A stretch of DNA of 10,411 bases from CAZSTA01 sp964609495 [NCBI: uncultured bacterium] (GTDB taxonomy: Bacteria; CAZSTA01), in NCBI GenBank assembly GCA_964609495.1, contig CAZSTA010000130.1, positions 1 through 10,411 of the forward strand. The letters are read 5' to 3'. The notes under the pieces were generated by a model. It searched no databases. It was not told the origin of the DNA and worked only from the letters and a program-made list of their open reading frames with translations. The position numbers and the translations under genes were made by a program. Position 1 is the stretch's first letter. The number at the start of each line of letters is the position of its first letter. Below, one piece after another: positions 1-4,999 of this stretch.

Positions 1-419
1 ATGATCCTAGATGGTCACCAGATGGGAAGAGAATCGCTTTTGTCTCTTGGCAAGATGGTAACCGAGAGATCTATGTGATGAATGCTGATGGGAGTGGACA
101 GGCTAACTTGACTAATAATCTCGCAAGTCGATATCCTGCGTGGTCACCAGATGGGAAGAGAATCGCTTTTGAATCTCATCGAGATGGTAATAGTGATATA
201 TATGTGATGAATGATGATGGCAGTGAACAGACTAACTTGACTAATTATCCTGGATGGGATCTTGATCCTGCCTGGTCACCAGATGGGAGGAAAATCGCTT
301 TTGTCTCTTGGCGAGATGGCAATGGTGAGATCTATGTAATGAATGCTGATGGCAGTGGACAGACCAACTTGACTAATAATCCTGCGTGGGATCTTAATCC
401 TGTATGGTCACCTGAATAG
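1..419 (+). CDS. TolB-like PD40 beta-propeller protein, 5'-truncated
   Basis: Only the C-terminal 139 codons (including stop) are in the window; the first complete codon is at 3 and the frame is open to the left edge, so the true start lies upstream. The protein consists of repeated PD40/WD40-like blades with the core P-x-WSPDG(K/R)-x-IAF followed by RDGN-x-(E/D)IYVMN-(A/D)DGS and TNLTN. This signature is typical of the TolB-type beta-propeller, usually in secreted or periplasmic proteins that act as binding scaffolds rather than enzymes. Three complete blades and the start of a fourth are visible. The protein stops at TAG (417-419) right after W-S-P-E, in the middle of the usual blade core. 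The first blade of a circular propeller may complete this one, or the last blade may have been lost. The specific ligand and role cannot be read from this fragment. Confidence 0.88.
   Translation, partial: DPRWSPDGKRIAFVSWQDGNREIYVMNADGSGQANLTNNLASRYPAWSPDGKRIAFESHRDGNSDIYVMNDDGSEQTNLTNYPGWDLDPAWSPDGRKIAFVSWRDGNGEIYVMNADGSGQTNLTNNPAWDLNPVWSPE
12..419 (+). repeat. Tandem ~129-132 bp coding repeats (PD40 blades)
   Basis: Units begin with TGGTCACC at positions 12, 141, 273 and 405, giving intervals of 129, 132 and 132 nt (43, 44 and 44 codons). Units 1 and 2 are identical over about 31 nt at their start, and all three full units are very similar at the DNA level. This suggests recent duplication or gene conversion between blades rather than ancient divergence. 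Confidence 0.9.
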
Positions 420-514
420 ATAGCCTCAGTGATCGTTAGATGTAAATGGATTAAGTAGTTTCAAGTAGATAATTTGTTATTCTTAGTTTTCTAATTGTGA
501 GTTAAAGGCATAAA

Positions 515-2332
515 GTGATTCTCAGTTTGCTAGGGTGGGTGAAGATAGTTCACCTAAGGTCGTTATTTCTATTAAGGGGGCTGAGGAAATTGATCAATAT
601 ATCGAAAGAATTTAAACAAGCTCGCTTTAGATCATTCTTTATCGTAGCGTTTTTATTCACCTTTATAGTCTTGGGGAGTGTTGTCACCTCTGCCCAAGAT
701 GTGTTGCAGGAAGCTTTAAAAACAGTTGAGGAAAATCCTGAGAGTCTAGAAGCCCGCCTTAACCTAGCCCAAGCCCTTCAAAGAGAGGATATGCTGGATG
801 AGGCGATTCAACAGTATAATGATATACTTGCTCAAGATTTCAAGAATGTAGAGGCTCATTATCAGCGGGGCAGGATATATCTGGAGAAGGGCTTACTAGA
901 TGAGGCTGTCAGTGATTTTCAATGGGTTATAAGTGTGGATTATCGTCACTTGGATGCTCGCTATAATCTAGCTCAGATATATCAGCGTCAGGGGAAGCTA
1001 GAGGAGGCTATACTGGAGTATAGTATAATTAATACCCTAAACCCAGATCTAGTGACTGTGCACTTCAATTTAGGTTACATCTATAACGAGAAGAATCTTC
1101 CCAAGGACGCTATCAGAGAATTTGAGCTAGCTAAGGAGTTGAATCCTGGGGATTGGTTCGTTCACCATCTTTTAGGCGTAGCATATTCCGATCTGGGAGA
1201 TTTCGACAATGCCATCAGAAATTTCACGAGAGCTAAGGAGATAGCCCCAGATAATAGAGATGTCCATTTCAATCTCGGAAATGCCTATATGGGAGCGGCT
1301 ATTGCTATCGAGTGGCAAGCAATCGAGCAAGCTGGGGGAGAAGAGGAAATCCCCTTGGAAAGGAGCGAGGATGAGCGAAAGAAGGAGGAATTTCTCACCA
1401 AAGCTATAATAGAGTATAAGCAAACCCTTGCTCTTGACCCTAATAATGGAGTAGCGCATAATAATCTGGGGATTATATATCTCAAGCTGAATATACTGGA
1501 GGAGGCGATAAATGAGTTCCAGATAGCTGTACTTCAAGACCCTATGAACGTCGAGGCTCGTCTGAACTTGGGCAATATCTACTTCAGACAGGATCTATTG
1601 GAGAAAGCCTCGAAGGAGTATCAGCAGGTTTTAAAGTTCGCTCCAGATAACCCGGATGCTCATCGAGCCTTAGGATTGGTCTTCGTCCGTCAGGATAGAA
1701 TAGATGAGGCTGAGGCTGAGTTCAGATATGTAGTAGAGGTGCTTGCTCCTCAGGATGAAGTTGCCCGTAAGCAACTAGGGTTAATTTATATGAGAGAGGG
1801 GAGATATGAAGAGGCTATCGCGCAATTCAGGTTCCTGCTTGCTATGATAGAGCAAGAGGTAATACCTGATGATTTTGAGGTGCACTACAATTTAGCAGAT
1901 GCCTACTATGCTCTGGGTTACTACGAAGATGCGGTAACTGAGTATCAGAAGGTTGTAGAGGCGAATCCAGACGATTTCTATGCCAATTTCAAATTGGGCA
2001 ACTCTTACTACAACTTGAACGATTATGAGCTAGCTATATCTGCCTATCAAGAAGCTACAAGATTAGCCCCAGATAATATAGAGGCTCGCTATAATTTAGG
2101 GGGTGCTTATCTCCTCAATAACGAGTCGGATAGGGCAATAGACGAATTCAATTGGGTTATATGGCATAAACCGGATGATGCGGGGGCTTATTTTAACCTA
2201 GGGCAGGCTTATTATGAGAGCAACTTTATAGGTGAGGCTATAAGTGCTTGGGAGACGACTCTAGCGATAGATCCTAATTATCCAGGAGCCAAGGAGAGAC
2301 TAGATCGGGCTTTGAAGAGTGGAGGATATTGA
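515..2332 (+). CDS. Exported TPR-repeat protein (14 TPR units)
   Basis: This is a 605-residue protein if started at GTG 515, which has AAGG at 505-508. Residues 41-60 form a hydrophobic segment ending in V-T-S-A|Q-D, a plausible signal peptidase cleavage site, so the TPR part is predicted to be exported. An in-frame TTG at 590 (residue 26) would give a more usual 35-residue signal peptide, but its SD is poorly spaced; the start is therefore uncertain. From about residue 75 to the C-terminus I count 14 consecutive 34-residue TPR units with the consensus A/L-x2-LG/A-x2-Y and a P-D/N-N turn. TPR unit 6 carries a roughly 30-residue charged insertion between its two helices (E-E-E-I-P-L-E-R region, near 1320-1390). 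TPR solenoids bind other proteins; no catalytic domain is visible. The placement before two SPOR membrane proteins suggests an envelope scaffold, which is inference only. Confidence 0.93.
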   Translation: MILSLLGWVKIVHLRSLFLLRGLRKLINISKEFKQARFRSFFIVAFLFTFIVLGSVVTSAQDVLQEALKTVEENPESLEARLNLAQALQREDMLDEAIQQYNDILAQDFKNVEAHYQRGRIYLEKGLLDEAVSDFQWVISVDYRHLDARYNLAQIYQRQGKLEEAILEYSIINTLNPDLVTVHFNLGYIYNEKNLPKDAIREFELAKELNPGDWFVHHLLGVAYSDLGDFDNAIRNFTRAKEIAPDNRDVHFNLGNAYMGAAIAIEWQAIEQAGGEEEIPLERSEDERKKEEFLTKAIIEYKQTLALDPNNGVAHNNLGIIYLKLNILEEAINEFQIAVLQDPMNVEARLNLGNIYFRQDLLEKASKEYQQVLKFAPDNPDAHRALGLVFVRQDRIDEAEAEFRYVVEVLAPQDEVARKQLGLIYMREGRYEEAIAQFRFLLAMIEQEVIPDDFEVHYNLADAYYALGYYEDAVTEYQKVVEANPDDFYANFKLGNSYYNLNDYELAISAYQEATRLAPDNIEARYNLGGAYLLNNESDRAIDEFNWVIWHKPDDAGAYFNLGQAYYESNFIGEAISAWETTLAIDPNYPGAKERLDRALKSGGY

Positions 2333-2341
2333 TATTCAGAG

Positions 2342-2394
2342 AAAAGGTAACTTTTTTAACCGTGAGTTCTATTTGAAGCAAAAAGTTACCTTTT
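2342..2394. repeat. Perfect 15-bp inverted repeat, possible weak terminator or operator
   Basis: The left arm AAAAGGTAACTTTTT (2342-2356) and the right arm AAAAAGTTACCTTTT (2380-2394) are exact reverse complements separated by 23 nt. The element begins ten bases after the TPR gene stop and ends 27 bases before the next start. The arms have A-rich and T-rich ends and only three G/C pairs, so it would be a weak bidirectional terminator. The GGTAAC/GTTACC core could equally be bound by a dimeric regulator. Confidence 0.5.
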
Positions 2395-2420
2395 AGATGT
2401 AGTTAAAAGAGGTGTGAATT

Positions 2421-3311
2421 ATGTCCACTAATATAAAGAGAAGACCAAGGAGGAAAAGAAGGCTGCCAGATTGGTTAGATGGGGCTATTATAGTTTTAGC
2501 CATTCTCCTGGTAGCCGCAGCCTATCTGACTTTTCCCATTATATTTCCTGGTTTGACTAGAGGAGGAGGAGAGGAGGAGGAAAAAAGACCGGTAGTTTTA
2601 GAGGAGGGCGAGGCTAGACCCCAGGTTCCTCGGGAAGAGGAGAAAATATCTCCTCCAAAGATAGCTTCTACTGCACAGGAAAGGAAGACGGTTGAGGAGG
2701 AAGTTCAACCTCAAGAGGGGGCTGAGGAAGTAGCTGAAGTTCCGAAGACCGAGGAGAAGGTGGAGGAAGAAGCAACTAAGCCAGAAGAGGAGGAGGTCAA
2801 AGTAGCTACTGTGGCAGAGAAAGTTCCCTCTCAACCGAAGGAGGAGGTTGTTTCTTCCCCTGAGAAGGTCGAATATTATGAGATAAGAACTGGATCTTTC
2901 CTTAACAAAGATAACGCGGACAGACAAGCCGCTTCTTTAAAAGCGAAAGGATATCAGGTTCAGGTCTATAAGTCTGGTGAGTACTATGTCCCTATAGTAA
3001 CGCTTAAGAGCGAGGAAGAAGTTGAGGCTTTAGGGCGAGAACTCTCCTCTGGAGTAGTGGTTGCTGCCCCTAAGAAGGAGATAAGCTCTTCTCCAACTTA
3101 TGGGATTCAAGTAGGGGCTTTCTCAGTTGAGAGCAATGCTAGTAACTTTGAGAGAGAATTAAAATCTAAGGGATACGATACTTATATTGAGGTGAAAAGT
3201 GCTCCTAAGAAGATATACCGAGTTGGAGTTAAGGCTTCTAGCAAGACCGAAGCCTTGAAGTTCGCAGAGAAGCTGAAGGAGCAAGGATATGATGTTCTTG
3301 TTCCTAGGTAG
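2421..3311 (+). CDS. Type II membrane protein with two SPOR domains (FtsN-like architecture)
   Basis: The product is 296 residues from ATG 2421, with SD GAGGTG at 2409-2414. A strongly basic N-terminus (R/K-rich residues 6-14) precedes P-D-W-L-D and one membrane helix at about 21-42 ending in F-P-G-L. By the positive-inside rule the remainder is periplasmic. Residues 47-150 are a low-complexity Glu/Lys/Pro/Val linker. Two SPOR domains follow, at about 151-212 (core R-T-G-S-F) and 226-296 (core I-Q-V-G-A-F-S). SPOR domains are known to bind peptidoglycan lacking stem peptides, mostly at division sites; the layout resembles FtsN, but no FtsN-specific motif is recognised. Its N-terminus and SPOR pair match those of the following gene, so the two are tandem paralogues. 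It could be a division or cell-wall remodelling factor. Confidence 0.9.
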   Translation: MSTNIKRRPRRKRRLPDWLDGAIIVLAILLVAAAYLTFPIIFPGLTRGGGEEEEKRPVVLEEGEARPQVPREEEKISPPKIASTAQERKTVEEEVQPQEGAEEVAEVPKTEEKVEEEATKPEEEEVKVATVAEKVPSQPKEEVVSSPEKVEYYEIRTGSFLNKDNADRQAASLKAKGYQVQVYKSGEYYVPIVTLKSEEEVEALGRELSSGVVVAAPKKEISSSPTYGIQVGAFSVESNASNFERELKSKGYDTYIEVKSAPKKIYRVGVKASSKTEALKFAEKLKEQGYDVLVPR

Positions 3312-3385
3312 ATTATATAGTTCTAGTTATCAATAAATATCATTCTTTTCGAGCGGTTAGCCTCCTCTAGGTCGAATTCTGGGTG

Positions 3386-3414
3386 CTCACCTCTTTGGAA
3401 GGAGGTGAGTTTTT
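3386..3414 (+). terminator. Rho-independent terminator between the two SPOR genes
   Basis: Stem CTCACCTC (3386-3393) pairs perfectly with GAGGTGAG (3402-3409) across an 8-nt loop and runs straight into TTTTT (3410-3414). It lies 75 nt after the first SPOR gene and ends only 30 nt before the next ATG. It either separates the two transcription units or acts as an attenuator in the leader of the second. Confidence 0.85.
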
Positions 3415-3444
3415 ACATATCTGAGGATAGGAGGGGATGAGCTT

Positions 3445-4746
3445 ATGGCTACGAAAAGGAAGCGGAGAAGACCTCCAGATTGGCTCGATTTCGCAGTAGT
3501 ATTATTTATTATCCTGATTATTGCGGGTATTTATTGGATTATCCCTTCGGTGTTTCCTGGATTAGGAGTGAAGAAGATGGCGATCGAGGGAAGCACCAAG
3601 ACCGATAAGGGGGAGGAGATAATCGCCGCTAAAATAGTATTATATGATGAAAAGGGGAATATTATCGGTACTAAACAGAGCGATGAAGAGGGGGAATTTA
3701 AATTTGAGGATGTTGAAGCCGGTTTATATTCGCTCCAAGCAGAGAAAGATGGATATAAAGGGGAAGAGATAATCAAGGTGGAGGATAGAGATATAAGGGG
3801 ATTGATTTTAGCTCTAGTTCCACCTGTGGAGAGAGTTGTTACCACTAATTTTGGCGAACTATCGATCAGCTCGACCCCTGCCGAGGCTGTGGTGTATCTC
3901 GATGGTGAGAAAGAAGCTCGGGGGATAACGCCTCTAACTATAGGGGATTTGGAGCAAGGTGAGTATAAGATAAAACTTGTATTGGAGGGTTATCAGGCTT
4001 GGGAGGGACTCGCTCAGGTGAGGGCAGGGGAGGCCACTCCTCTCAAAGCTGAGTTGAGTGCTATACCAGTTGTGAAGCCAAAGACAGCTATCCTTGCGGT
4101 TACTTCTGAGCCAACAGGGGCCTTGGTTCGGGTAGATAGATTTTTGATAGGTAGGACTCCCGTTCAGCGCATAATAAATAGGGTGGGAGAAAGAGAGTTG
4201 ATTTTAAATAAAGATGGATATGAGAGTTGGAGGAAGAAGGTAGAGTTTTTAGCTGGAGGAAAGGTTGCCGAATTTGTAAAATTAGAAGAGGTTTCTGAGA
4301 AGGGGGCAGAAGAGGTCTATAGAGTTCAGACTGGCTCCTTCACTTATGAAGACAACGCGAAGAGGCAGGCGGCGAGGTTTGAGAGGAGAGGATATAAAGC
4401 CGAGATATATAAATCGGGCAAATATTATGTGGTAATAGTAACTTTAACCAATAGAGAGGAAGCGGAGGCTCTGAAAAAGGAAGTTGGAGGGGTCAATATT
4501 AGCAGGAGTAGTGTCAAATCTTCTCTTCCTTATAGGGTGCAAATAGGAGCTTTCAAGGTTAAGGATAATGCCGTCGGTCGTAGGAATGAACTTATTGCGA
4601 TGGGATATAAGGCGGCGATAGAGCAACGAAAGGAGAATCTCCTATATCGAGTTGTTATTAGAACTTTGAGTAGGGAGGAGGCGGTTAAATTATCCGATGA
4701 AATCAGAGAAGGGGGTTTTGCAACTTTTACCTCTCTCAATCGTTAG
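3445..4746 (+). CDS. Membrane-anchored PEGA and double-SPOR protein
   Basis: The product is 433 residues from ATG 3445, with a strong SD AGGAGGGG (3429-3436). A basic N-terminus, P-P-D-W-L-D, a membrane helix (about 16-34) and F-P-G-L repeat the anchor of the preceding gene. The periplasmic part has, in order: a carboxypeptidase-regulatory-like beta-sandwich at about 46-123 (G-x-F-x-F-x-x-V-x-x-G-x-Y pattern); PEGA domain 1 at about 136-205 (S-S-T-P-A-E-A-x-V-Y-L-D-G, then G-x-T-P-L); PEGA domain 2 at about 213-280 (S-E-P-T-G-A-x-V-R-V-D, then G-R-T-P-V); and SPOR domains at about 291-352 and 361-433. PEGA domains are beta-rich surface domains of unclear ligand; SPOR domains bind glycan strands. 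The protein is probably an envelope anchor working with its paralogue. It has no catalytic domain and its exact role is unknown. Confidence 0.9.
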   Translation: MATKRKRRRPPDWLDFAVVLFIILIIAGIYWIIPSVFPGLGVKKMAIEGSTKTDKGEEIIAAKIVLYDEKGNIIGTKQSDEEGEFKFEDVEAGLYSLQAEKDGYKGEEIIKVEDRDIRGLILALVPPVERVVTTNFGELSISSTPAEAVVYLDGEKEARGITPLTIGDLEQGEYKIKLVLEGYQAWEGLAQVRAGEATPLKAELSAIPVVKPKTAILAVTSEPTGALVRVDRFLIGRTPVQRIINRVGERELILNKDGYESWRKKVEFLAGGKVAEFVKLEEVSEKGAEEVYRVQTGSFTYEDNAKRQAARFERRGYKAEIYKSGKYYVVIVTLTNREEAEALKKEVGGVNISRSSVKSSLPYRVQIGAFKVKDNAVGRRNELIAMGYKAAIEQRKENLLYRVVIRTLSREEAVKLSDEIREGGFATFTSLNR

Positions 4747-4753
4747 AATATAG

Positions 4754-4782
4754 TTGCTTAATTCAAGGAAATTGATTATAAT
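4754..4782 (+). promoter_or_regulatory. Candidate sigma70-type promoter for the DUF951-TonB-selenoprotein operon
   Basis: A perfect -10 box TATAAT (4777-4782) is preceded at 17-nt spacing by TTGCTT (4754-4759), a half match to the -35 consensus. Transcription would start near 4789, inside or just before the SD GAGGTG (4789-4794), leaving an unusually short leader. The surroundings are AT-rich, so a chance match is possible. Confidence 0.4.
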
Positions 4783-4798
4783 TAAGTAGAGGTGTTTT

Positions 4799-4993
4799 TT
4801 GCTTAGGTTACATATAGGCGATGTGATCGAATTGAAGAAGAGCCATCCTTGCGGGCATAATGAGTGGGAGGTATGGAGGCTGGGAATGGACATCGGTCTG
4901 GAGTGCCTAGGTTGTGGTCGGAAAGTTCGTATCCCTCGAGAAAGATTAGAGAGACTGGTGAAGAAGATTTTAAGAGAGGGATATTCGAGGTGA
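4799..4993 (+). CDS. DUF951 family small zinc-ribbon-like protein
   Basis: This 64-residue protein starts at TTG 4799, with SD GAGGTG at 4789-4794. The start is chosen because family members begin with a short x-L-x-(I/V)-G-D motif, matched here by L-R-L-H-I-G-D. The family signature is clear: K-K-x-H-P-C-G-x-N-E-W at residues 13-23, R-L-G-M-D at 27-31, C-L-G-C-G-R at 36-41 and the I-P-R-E stretch. Cys18, Cys36 and Cys39, with His16 or His20, could form one zinc site; this is inferred from spacing. To my knowledge the function is unknown, and the family is best known from Firmicutes and Chloroflexi, where it often sits near housekeeping genes. Here its stop lies inside the SD of the TonB-like gene, so the two are co-translated. 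Confidence 0.85.
   Translation: MLRLHIGDVIELKKSHPCGHNEWEVWRLGMDIGLECLGCGRKVRIPRERLERLVKKILREGYSR
4987..4993 (+). promoter_or_regulatory. Ribosome binding site overlapping the DUF951 stop codon
   Basis: GAGGTGA contains the TGA stop of the DUF951 gene (4991-4993) and lies 6 nt before ATG 5000. Ribosomes finishing the first gene sit on the SD of the second, which suggests translational coupling. Confidence 0.7.
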
Positions 4994-4999
4994 TATTAG

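Noticed and set aside
12-419. CRISPR or minisatellite reading of the repeats at the left end
   Set aside because: The period is an exact number of codons and each unit encodes a PD40 blade.
1172-1537. Reverse-strand open frame opposite the TPR gene
   Set aside because: It lies entirely within a well-supported + strand gene, has no SD or recognisable domain, and reflects codon bias on the other strand.
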